Positions 1 through 5,245 of a DNA stretch of 7,898 nt are shown piece by piece. Numbering within the stretch: the stretch's first letter is position 1; every line of letters begins with the position of its first letter. The position numbers and the translations under genes were made by a program. Below the pieces are notes generated by a model. The model had not been told where the DNA came from, did not search any database, and was given only the letters and a program-made list of their open reading frames with translations. The DNA comes from CAYFJO01 sp964343305. Lineage in GTDB: Bacteria > Planctomycetota > Planctomycetia > Pirellulales > Pirellulaceae. Location: the NCBI GenBank assembly GCA_964343305.1, contig CAYFJO010000482.1, forward strand, positions 1 to 7,898, read 5' to 3'.

Positions 1-2
1 GG

Positions 3-431
3 CAAACTACCTCCGCTACCCGCACCAACTACGGCAGATGGCTAAAGTGTTACGAAATGATTAAGTCCTTGTCGACCGACTTGCCTGCTCTCTGGAACGC
101 GGCCGGCACGACTGCTGCCGACCGACAAACAATCGTCCGGCATCTCATTGAACGCATCGTCGTGGATGTCCAAGGAGAGAGTGAACGCGTTGATGTTGAA
201 GTTCATTGGAGTGGTGGTATTGTAAGCCAACACGAACTAATTCGCCCAGTGGCGAGCTACCGTCAACTCAGTAGTTACAACGAACTGATGGCTCGTATTG
301 AAGACTTACGAAATGCTGGACGCAGCGGCGCGCAGATTGCCGACCAATTGAACGACGAAAGCTCTCATCCGCCAAGTTGCAATCGCTTCGACGCATTGAC
401 AATTCGCAGATTGTTTTCTCGCAATGGATAA
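3..431 (+). CDS. Serine recombinase, C-terminal portion (5' end outside window)
   Basis: The frame is open from the left window edge to TAA at 429-431, so the gene is cut by the window; an internal ATG lies at 57. From about residue 20 the translation has the style of the C-terminal region of large serine recombinases found in planctomycete and other mobile elements: a stretch like LPALW, then TTAADRQTIVRHLIERIVV, a beta-rich piece with VDVEVHWSGG, VSQHELIRPVASY, and a helical end with AQIADQLNDE and a final TIRRLFSRNG. The resolvase catalytic domain with its serine would lie upstream and is not visible. Residues from positions 3-56 do not resemble the family as I know it, so a frameshift or rearrangement near position 57 is possible. 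In intact relatives, from memory, this region continues directly into the helix-turn-helix tail encoded by the next ORF. Role: DNA strand exchange for integration or excision, if the full protein exists. Confidence 0.6.
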   Translation, partial: QTTSATRTNYGRWLKCYEMIKSLSTDLPALWNAAGTTAADRQTIVRHLIERIVVDVQGESERVDVEVHWSGGIVSQHELIRPVASYRQLSSYNELMARIEDLRNAGRSGAQIADQLNDESSHPPSCNRFDALTIRRLFSRNG

Positions 432-693
432 GTCTGAGCGAACCGAGCCACCTCAATGGCAGCCGCGTGAGTTGGCTGCAAAGTTGGAAATGCCAACTGG
501 AACACTACGTTCTTGGTTGTGTCGCGGTTGGTTGCACGACAAGCAATTGCAGGGCGCTCATGGACGTTTGATCCTGTGGGCTGACGACGATGAGCTCAGT
601 CGGTTGAAACAACTCCGGCAACGCCGCCAGGACTCGTCGGGCTTGGCTGTGCCAACCGATTTGACGACTCCTAAACCTCGACCCGAGAGTTGA
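424..693 (+). CDS. Helix-turn-helix tail of the serine recombinase, in a separate frame
   Basis: This 89-residue ORF starts at an ATG inside the last codons of the preceding ORF (8-base overlap, ATGGATAA) in a different frame. Residues about 11-64 look like a small MerR-type or excisionase-type DNA-binding unit: RELAAKLEMPTGTLRSWL gives a helix-turn-helix, followed by CRGWLH, a short GAHGRLILWAD strand pair and a DELSRLKQL helix. The tail contains LTTPKPR. In recombinases of this family the same order of elements normally forms the end of a single polypeptide, so this is probably the 3' part of one recombinase gene split by a +1 (or -2) shift around 424-431. Two alternatives are a translationally coupled small DNA-binding protein and a sequencing error. 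No Shine-Dalgarno is visible before the ATG. The family assignment is fairly sure; independent expression is not. Confidence 0.55.
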   Translation: MDKSERTEPPQWQPRELAAKLEMPTGTLRSWLCRGWLHDKQLQGAHGRLILWADDDELSRLKQLRQRRQDSSGLAVPTDLTTPKPRPES

Positions 694-763
694 TAATTCG
701 CTAGCATGGTTCCGCCGTCGAGCCAAGCGGTGGACCCTCAAACTTTGTGACAAAGGAGGCATT

Positions 764-823
764 ATGAACAGGAACTTGGGAAATCCTGGGGGACGTGGAA
801 GGAAGGGGGTCAGGTTGACCTGA
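764..823 (+). CDS. Possible 19-residue Gly/Arg-rich peptide
   Basis: The ATG at 764 follows AAAGGAGG (752-759) by four bases, the only strong Shine-Dalgarno in this window, and the frame runs to TGA at 821-823. The peptide reads MNRNLGNPGGRGRKGVRLT, with no domain and high basic and glycine content. A short hairpin (CTTTG 743-747, CAAAG 751-755) overlaps the start of the Shine-Dalgarno. The last third of the ORF lies within a palindrome (809-824), so the open frame may just be a by-product of a dispersed repeat linked to transposable elements. It sits in the 144-bp spacer between the recombinase remnant and the end of nuoD; I see nothing else in 694-742. No function can be given. Confidence 0.2.
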   Translation: MNRNLGNPGGRGRKGVRLT

Positions 824-824
824 C
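809..824. repeat. 16-bp palindrome downstream of nuoD
   Basis: The sequence is GTCAGGT-TG-ACCTGAC, with perfect 7-bp arms around a 2-bp centre, preceded by a run of five Gs. It lies 14 bases past the nuoD stop codon on the side of the recombinase remnant. There is no T-run directly after the stem in either direction, so it is not a classical intrinsic terminator. The G-rich lead plus palindrome resembles the repeat-like ends often seen near IS200/REP-associated transposases, but that link is inference. It could equally be the operator of a dimeric regulator. Confidence 0.5.
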
Positions 825-837
825 AGTGCTTTTCCAT

Positions 838-2067
838 CTAACGATCGATTTCGCCCATGACGACGTCGAGCGAACCGACGATCGCGGGAACGTCGGCGAT
901 CAGCACGTTTTGGCACAAGGCGTGCGTTACCGACAAGTTGCAGAACGAACTGCTTCGCGCCCGCACGCGCCAGGGAATCGAGTTGCCGTCGCTGACAACG
1001 AAGAACCCCATTTGTCCACGAGGGGCTTCGGTTTCGAGATAAGCCTCGCCCTTGGGCAGTTTCTGAGTGAGCTTGATGGGCACACCCCAGTCGCCGGACG
1101 CCGTGCTGTAACGGTCCATCGCCTGGCGGACGAGCGTGATGGATTGCATCACCTCCACCATGCGAACGAAGAACCGATGCCAGCAGTCGCCAAGAACCGC
1201 TTCCGGAGGAACAGGGCGGAACGGCTGGCCTTCGTGCCCAGGTCGGTCGTCGACGGGATAATTGGTGCCATCTGTCGCAACGGCCACGTCAAACGCGTAA
1301 CCATCATACATGTCGGTGCAACGTTCCTCGCCGTCGCGGCGAAGATCGTGGTCGACGCCGCTGCCGCGCAACACGGGTCCCGTGCAACCGTAATCAATCG
1401 CCATCTCGGCTGACATGACTCCGATGTTCGCGGTTCGCTTTACAAAAATTGCGTTGGTTGTGAGCAGATCGTGATAGTCGTCGATCACCGGCTCGAACTG
1501 GTCAAGAAACGCTTCGCACTTTTGCAGCCAACCACTAGGAAGGTCCGCGGTCGCTCCGCCGGGTGTCAGATAGCTGTACGTCAGCCGCGCTCCGCAGGCC
1601 TCTTCGAACAGGTCGAGGATCTTTTCTCGCTCGCGAAACGCGTAGAGGAATGGGCTGAAGGTGCCGAGGTCCAAGCCGTAAGCCCCCATTCCGACCAGGT
1701 GGCTTGCGATCCGGCACATTTCCGAAATGATGACTCGCAAGTGTTTGGCCTTCTCGGACAACTCGTGGTCCAGCAGTTTCTCGACGACCAACGACCAGCC
1801 CAGATTCATGTTCATGCCGGCCAGGTAATCCATCCGATCGGTGTACGGAATCCATTGCCGGGGCGTCAGGTTCTCGCCGATTTTTTCCGCACTGCGATGC
1901 AAGTAGCCAATGTGCGGTTCCGTCTCGGAAACGATCTCACCGTCCGTTCGCAGGACTAGCCGCAGAACACCGTGAGTGCTGGGATGCTGCGGCCCCATGT
2001 TGACCAGCATTTCGTCCGTTCGAACGTCAAATTCTACAATACGTGGATCTTCGAGATTGGTTGTCAT
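838..2067 (-). CDS. nuoD: NADH-quinone oxidoreductase subunit D (49 kDa)
   Basis: NuoD is the 49-kDa-type subunit of the complex I peripheral arm and forms most of the quinone-reduction pocket with NuoB. The 409 residues cover the whole family. Residues 24-36 are MGPQHPSTHGVLR, containing the quinone-pocket histidines (H28, H32). IGYLHRSAEK is at 53-62, and YTDRMDYLAGMN at 75-86 contains the conserved pocket tyrosine. LTPGGATADLP (167-177), PVLRGSGV (231-238) and YLETEAPRGQMGF (343-355) follow, and the protein ends in the typical VMGEIDR. Between FDVAVATDG (259-267) and GDCWHRFFVRM (293-303) there are about 20-25 extra residues, rich in proline and charged residues, which most NuoD proteins lack. 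The ATG at 2065-2067 is fixed by an in-frame TGA just upstream (2071-2073) and lies inside a 7-bp tandem repeat; no Shine-Dalgarno is visible. It is the last gene of the cluster, 52 bases after nuoC. No nuoE follows. Confidence 0.95.
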   Translation of the reverse strand: MTTNLEDPRIVEFDVRTDEMLVNMGPQHPSTHGVLRLVLRTDGEIVSETEPHIGYLHRSAEKIGENLTPRQWIPYTDRMDYLAGMNMNLGWSLVVEKLLDHELSEKAKHLRVIISEMCRIASHLVGMGAYGLDLGTFSPFLYAFREREKILDLFEEACGARLTYSYLTPGGATADLPSGWLQKCEAFLDQFEPVIDDYHDLLTTNAIFVKRTANIGVMSAEMAIDYGCTGPVLRGSGVDHDLRRDGEERCTDMYDGYAFDVAVATDGTNYPVDDRPGHEGQPFRPVPPEAVLGDCWHRFFVRMVEVMQSITLVRQAMDRYSTASGDWGVPIKLTQKLPKGEAYLETEAPRGQMGFFVVSDGNSIPWRVRARSSSFCNLSVTHALCQNVLIADVPAIVGSLDVVMGEIDR

Positions 2068-2123
2068 TGGTCATTGGTCATTGGTCATTGGTCACTTGTC
2101 ACTTGTCACTTGTCATTAGTCAC
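2063..2123. repeat. 7-bp tandem repeat filling the nuoC-nuoD spacer
   Basis: Read on the plus strand there are eight full units and one partial: four GTCATTG (2063-2090), three GTCACTT (2091-2111), one GTCATTA (2112-2118), then GTCAC. The unit at one end supplies the nuoD start codon (CAT at 2065-2067, read as ATG) and the partial unit at the other end supplies the nuoC stop codon (TCA at 2120-2122, read as TGA). On the coding strand each ATTG-type unit carries AATGACC, so ATGs recur every 7 bases and rotate through all three frames, each meeting a TGA very soon. The two unit variants occur in blocks, which suggests growth by slippage. Confidence 0.95.
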
Positions 2124-2641
2124 CGGCCGCGGATGCCGTGGTAGTCCAGTGGCATTTCGTAATCTTTGCGAAGCGGATGGCCGACCCAATCTTCCGGGCA
2201 CAAGATTCGTCGCATATCAGGATGGCCGACGAAATCGATTCCCGACAGGTCGAACACCTCTCGCTCATGCCAATCCGCCGTTCGCCAAACCCCCTCGACG
2301 GTCGGCACTTCGGGCAATTGTCCTTCGATATCGTCTTTCCAACGTGGAAGCTTTACCTTCACAACCAGCGTGTGTTTTTTCTCAATGCTGGACAGGTGAT
2401 ACACCAATTCAATGTGCGGATCCCAGCCGGCTTTGGCAGCCTTTTTCGGATCGGTGTGGCAATAGTCGACGGCCGTGATGCAATTGAGCATGTCCAATCG
2501 CAAATCGGGGTCTGTCTTCAAATGCTCGCACACTTCTACCAAACCATCGGGTGACACTTCGATCCACGGATCGATTGCTTCCAAATTGGAGCCCGTGATC
2601 TTGTCGCCAAACTTGTTCTTCAACTGGTCGAGAAAACTCAT
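2120..2641 (-). CDS. nuoC: NADH-quinone oxidoreductase subunit C (30 kDa)
   Basis: NuoC is the 30-kDa-type subunit, a structural part of the complex I peripheral arm that binds NuoD and NuoB. The 173-residue protein carries the family signature near its C-terminus: ADWHEREVFDLSGIDF (122-137), GHPDMRRILCPEDW (139-152) and GHPLRKDYEMP (154-164), where the ERE-FD and GHPLRKDY residues are near invariant. The N-terminal half (about 26-100) has the alternating strands of the alpha/beta domain, with LDMLNCITAVDY at 49-60 and a somewhat long HTDPKKAAKAGWDP loop. I start it at ATG 2639-2641 (MSFLDQL). The frame stays open to an ATG at 2758, but those 39 residues come from the repeat-rich spacer and do not look like protein. 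No clear Shine-Dalgarno is visible. It is a separate gene rather than a NuoCD fusion. Its TGA lies in the tandem repeat that separates it from nuoD. Confidence 0.93.
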   Translation of the reverse strand: MSFLDQLKNKFGDKITGSNLEAIDPWIEVSPDGLVEVCEHLKTDPDLRLDMLNCITAVDYCHTDPKKAAKAGWDPHIELVYHLSSIEKKHTLVVKVKLPRWKDDIEGQLPEVPTVEGVWRTADWHEREVFDLSGIDFVGHPDMRRILCPEDWVGHPLRKDYEMPLDYHGIRGR

Positions 2642-2705
2642 GTTAGATTTGTAGCACCAAGGTAAGACTTGCCAGCGGAAAAAGTTGCCCGTAGCGGAAT
2701 TAGCA

Positions 2706-2836
2706 AATGACGAAATACCCAATACCGAAGGAACGACGAAACACGAAATCCGAAACAACGCTCGCGATCATCGTTGAATGAGGGTCGTTCGTCATTAGGA
2801 TTTCGGATTTCTTTCGTCATTGGGTGTTTCGTCATT
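2706..2836. repeat. Imperfect inverted repeat in the nuoA-nuoC spacer
   Basis: The left arm (2706-2731, beginning AATGACGAAATACCCAAT) matches the reverse complement of the right arm (2811-2836) at about 22 of 26 positions. Nested inside is a perfect 11-bp pair, GAAATCCGAAA at 2745-2755 with TTTCGGATTTC at 2801-2811. The centre is about 45 bases. The flanks repeat short words built on GTCATT (2791, 2817, 2831, 2838), the same word as in the nuoC-nuoD tandem repeat. As RNA the region could form a long interrupted stem. It may be a non-autonomous repeat element or a stem that modulates expression of nuoC and nuoD after nuoA; the sequence does not decide between these. The rest of this 205-bp spacer (2642-2705) shows nothing recognisable and no nuoB remnant. 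Confidence 0.75.
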
Positions 2837-2846
2837 CGTCATTTGT

Positions 2847-3527
2847 CTAAGCGGACAAAACCGGCTCGTCCGCGGCCGCTTCGTTCGGTGGACCTCGACT
2901 TAGGTCCTCCGTTCGCTCACGGCTGACCGCCCGGACCCAATCCAAGTCGCCGCGTTTCCAGACGTAAAAGAATCCGACCAACAGCACGGCGAAGAATACT
3001 CCGATGTCTACGATGGAAACCAATGCCATCTGACGCGAGCCGCTCTTAATGATCTGCGATTGCCGCTCTGTCGTATTGGTTGCGGTCACTTGCCCTTCAA
3101 GCGAAACGGGGACTTCCGGTCCAGGCAAAGTCGGATGACTGATTCCCAACTCGCGATACAATCCCTCCGCACTTGCGGACAGTTTCGGCGGCGAGGCACC
3201 ACCTTCCACCACGACCAATTCCGTGTCGGCCATATGATTCGCCTTGCCAAACACCGTTGCCCACGGATAGAAAAACGCCACCTCCACGTCGAAGATGATG
3301 AACAGCAGCGCGACGACATAGAATCGTAAATCGAACTGCACATAGCTCGACCCAATCGTCGGCTCGCCACATTCATAAATCTCAAGCTTTTCTTCATCCG
3401 GATTGTCGGCACGCACGAAGCGCCCGAGCAGCAAATTAAAAAACACAAAGATGATGCCCACGATGAAAAACAACGCCAGATAGGCAACGACTTCGACGTA
3501 GGCTTCGTAAGAGTCGGCGAGCAGCAT
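2847..3527 (-). CDS. nuoA: NADH-quinone oxidoreductase subunit A with large loop insertion
   Basis: NuoA (ND3-type) is a small membrane subunit of complex I at the junction with the peripheral arm. The three expected membrane helices are visible at about 13-35, 67-88 and 167-190. The loop after helix 1 carries the family signature with YECGEP (51-56), whose Cys53 matches the ND3 loop cysteine. Helix 2 holds RFYVVALLFIIFDVEVAFFYPW with the conserved acidic pair D80 and E82. Helix 3 ends GFFYVWKRGDLDW. At 226 residues the protein is far longer than the usual 120-150: about 70 residues (95-165) are inserted between helices 2 and 3, and a hydrophilic tail of about 30 follows helix 3. In the known topology that loop faces the periplasm. 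The start ATG (3525-3527) gives a short lead before helix 1; no Shine-Dalgarno is visible. It is the first gene of the minus-strand cluster. nuoB does not follow. Confidence 0.93.
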   Translation of the reverse strand: MLLADSYEAYVEVVAYLALFFIVGIIFVFFNLLLGRFVRADNPDEEKLEIYECGEPTIGSSYVQFDLRFYVVALLFIIFDVEVAFFYPWATVFGKANHMADTELVVVEGGASPPKLSASAEGLYRELGISHPTLPGPEVPVSLEGQVTATNTTERQSQIIKSGSRQMALVSIVDIGVFFAVLLVGFFYVWKRGDLDWVRAVSRERTEDLSRGPPNEAAADEPVLSA

Positions 3528-3569
3528 GATTGCAGTAAAGTGAATCTAGGAAAGTGGTTAACCCCGCGC

Positions 3570-3597
3570 ATTTTAGACACGGGCCGAATTAATGCAA
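3570..3597 (-). promoter_or_regulatory. Candidate sigma-70-type promoter for nuoA
   Basis: Read on the minus strand, TTGCAT (3592-3597) and TAAAAT (3570-3575) are separated by 16 bases. The -10 box matches TATAAT at five of six positions; the -35 box matches TTGACA at only three of six. The leader to the nuoA ATG would be about 35 bases. The position is right for transcribing nuoA-nuoC-nuoD, but such matches occur often by chance. Confidence 0.3.
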
Positions 3598-3694
3598 GTC
3601 GGCTGGCTTGGCAAATGGCCGCGGGCGATTCAAACTGCAGCCATCGTTGGCCAAAATCGCCAGAAACACGATCGCTCGTAGACAATGGTTTGGC

Positions 3695-5002
3695 ATGTCG
3701 CAATTGATTCGCTCCCAGTTCGCTCTCGCGATCGTGATCTCGATGGCACTTGCTCCGGAGATCCGCTGCGACGATTGGCCGCACTGGCGAGGACCGACTC
3801 GCAACGGAATCGTCGGCGAAGATTCGGGCTGGAAACGCGGGGCTTGGCCGCCGAAAAAAGTTGCTTGGAGCGGCAAGGTTGGAATCGGTTCCAGCGCGAC
3901 GGTGGTGGCGGAAGGCCGGTTGTATGCGATGGGTCGGGTAGACGACCGGGATATCGTTTATTGTCTCGACGCAGTGACCGGCCAGCGGCTCTGGCATCAA
4001 TCGTACGAGTGTCCCGAGTATGGGCGGCACAGCGAAGGCGACAAAGGTTTATATGCCGGCCCGTCCGCCAGCCCGTCGTTGGACAGCGATGCGGGCTACC
4101 TTTACACGTTGAGCACCGACGGCGATCTGAATTGCTGGGACACACGCAAAGAAGGCCGTTGCGTCTGGAGTGTGAATTTCTACGAAGTTTACGATGTCAA
4201 ACAGCGACCGCTCGTCGGGACGCGTCGTTTACGAGACTATGGTTACACAACGTCCCCTCTCGTCTACCAGAACTGGGTCATTGCGGAGGTCGGCGACGAC
4301 GACGGCAACTTGATGGCGTTTGACAAACGAACGGGCCGGCGCGTTTGGGCCTCGCAATCAAAAGATCCCGCTGGTCACACAGGCGGACTGGTCCCCATCA
4401 CGATTGAAGGAATTCCATGTGTGACCGTCCTGACCATTCACAACCTGCTCGTCGTGCGATTGGACAGCGGCCACGAAGGCGAGACGCTCGCCAAGTTTCC
4501 CTGGGAGACGGACTTCGCCAACAGCATTGCCACGCCGGCCGTTCAAGGCCACTCGATCATCATCACCTCGGAGTACAACCAATACTCGATCTGCCGACTG
4601 GATGTCTCCAACACCGGGATGCAACAGGTTTGGAAGCAACCGTATGCATCGGGCGTTTGCACACCGATCATACACAAAGGCAAAATCTATTGGTGTTGGC
4701 GAGGCGTGTACTGTCTGGACTTTACGACCGGCAAACCACATTGGCGCGGCGGCCAATTTGGCGACACGGCATCGTGCGTGATGACCAGCGACGACCGCTT
4801 GATCGTGTGGGCAAACCAGGGTGACCTGGTCCTGGTCGATTCGGCCGTTCGATCGCCAGAGAAGTACACCGAATTGTCCAAAACGACCGGCATCTTCGCA
4901 CGTGACGTCTGGCCTCACGTCGTGTTGTCCAACGGCCGTGTGTACTGCAAAGACCGCGACGGCAATTTGAAGTGTTTCGAACTAAGGCGAGCGGCCGGGT
5001 GA
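3695..5002 (+). CDS. Exported PQQ-type beta-propeller repeat protein
   Basis: The 435-residue product belongs to the PQQ-binding-like (BamB-like) beta-propeller proteins that are abundant in planctomycetes. A signal-peptide-like N-terminus (MSQLIR then a hydrophobic core at about 9-21) is followed by the hallmark DWPHWRGPTRNG at 27-38. Propeller blades are marked by repeats of the form L-D-x-x-T-G-x-x-x-W: YCLDAVTGQRLWH, LNCWDTRKEGRCVW, LMAFDKRTGRRVWA, ICRLDVSNTGMQQVW, VYCLDFTTGKPHW and VYCKDRDGNLKCFE. About seven or eight blades fit the length. I start at ATG 3695 because it places the hydrophobic segment at the N-terminus; the frame stays open to an ATG at 3608 that would add 29 residues in front of the signal. 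Ligand and role are unknown. Many such proteins may be scaffolds rather than PQQ dehydrogenases, and no dehydrogenase active site is evident. The last codons and the stop lie in a hairpin. It is divergent from nuoA. Confidence 0.85.
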   Translation: MSQLIRSQFALAIVISMALAPEIRCDDWPHWRGPTRNGIVGEDSGWKRGAWPPKKVAWSGKVGIGSSATVVAEGRLYAMGRVDDRDIVYCLDAVTGQRLWHQSYECPEYGRHSEGDKGLYAGPSASPSLDSDAGYLYTLSTDGDLNCWDTRKEGRCVWSVNFYEVYDVKQRPLVGTRRLRDYGYTTSPLVYQNWVIAEVGDDDGNLMAFDKRTGRRVWASQSKDPAGHTGGLVPITIEGIPCVTVLTIHNLLVVRLDSGHEGETLAKFPWETDFANSIATPAVQGHSIIITSEYNQYSICRLDVSNTGMQQVWKQPYASGVCTPIIHKGKIYWCWRGVYCLDFTTGKPHWRGGQFGDTASCVMTSDDRLIVWANQGDLVLVDSAVRSPEKYTELSKTTGIFARDVWPHVVLSNGRVYCKDRDGNLKCFELRRAAG

Positions 5003-5030
5003 CCCTGGGCGCTTGCCCAGCCGCTCGCCT
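4985..5030. terminator. Composite hairpin overlapping the propeller gene stop codon
   Basis: Perfect 11-bp arms AGGCGAGCGGC (4985-4995) and GCCGCTCGCCT (5020-5030) enclose a second stem, TGGGC-GCTT-GCCCA (5006-5019), and a small GGG-TGA-CCC hairpin (4997-5005) whose loop is the stop codon. The left arm encodes the last residues, LRRA, of the propeller protein. No T-run follows, so it may be a dispersed palindromic repeat that doubles as a terminator or a 3'-end stabiliser. Confidence 0.6.
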
Positions 5031-5033
5031 AAC

Positions 5034-5048
5034 GCGGGCAATGCCCGC
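5034..5048. repeat. Short GC-rich hairpin
   Basis: GCGGGC (5034-5039) and GCCCGC (5043-5048) are perfect 6-bp arms around AAT. It lies between the two larger hairpins in the convergent spacer and probably belongs to the same repeat block. Confidence 0.5.
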
Positions 5049-5064
5049 AACCGAAAAGTCGTTT

Positions 5065-5130
5065 AACGCCGAGCCGGCAGGCGACGGCGACTTCTCGTCG
5101 CGGATAGCCGTCGCCTGCCGGCTCGGCGTT
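5065..5130. terminator. Perfect 24-bp-stem hairpin between convergent genes
   Basis: The arms at 5065-5088 (AACGCCGAGCCGGCAGGCGA, then CGGC) and 5107-5130 are exact reverse complements with an 18-base loop. A competing inner hairpin, GCGAC-TTCTC-GTCGC, lies at 5087-5101. The element sits between the end of the propeller gene (5002, plus) and the end of the Hsp70 gene (5246, minus), where a bidirectional transcription barrier would be useful. The flanks lack a clear T-run in either direction, so a REP-like repeat is an equally good reading. From 5131 to 5245 I see no gene or strong structure. Confidence 0.7.
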
Positions 5131-5245
5131 GAACAAACATGCGCACATGTTGCGGAGTCAGACTCTAAAGAACTCCTGGAAGCTGCGGCCGATTCGTGAA
5201 TTCATCTCGGGGCTTCCGGTTCTTTCCAAAGATTCCCAGCACGAT

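Noticed and set aside
826..1959. Long plus-strand open frames opposite nuoD
   Set aside because: They are antisense to a fully conserved NuoD protein, have no family features, and arise from the codon bias of the real gene.
2063..2123. CRISPR-like array
   Set aside because: The units are 7 bp with no spacers; it is a simple tandem repeat.
1972..2478. Plus-strand frame across the nuoC-nuoD junction with HWSLVIGHWSLV-like repeats
   Set aside because: The repeated residues are just the 7-bp tandem repeat translated; the rest is antisense to nuoC.
2642..2758. N-terminal extension of NuoC by 39 residues to an upstream ATG
   Set aside because: The extra residues come from the repeat-rich spacer, do not resemble NuoC, and the protein from 2641 already begins where the family begins.
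3608..3694. Earlier start of the propeller protein
   Set aside because: It would place 29 basic residues in front of a normal signal peptide; the ATG at 3695 gives the usual exported N-terminus.
5131..5245. Small gene or RNA in the right half of the convergent spacer
   Set aside because: Only a few very short palindromes (for example GAGTC-A-GACTC) are present; there is no start signal, domain or conserved RNA fold I can recognise.
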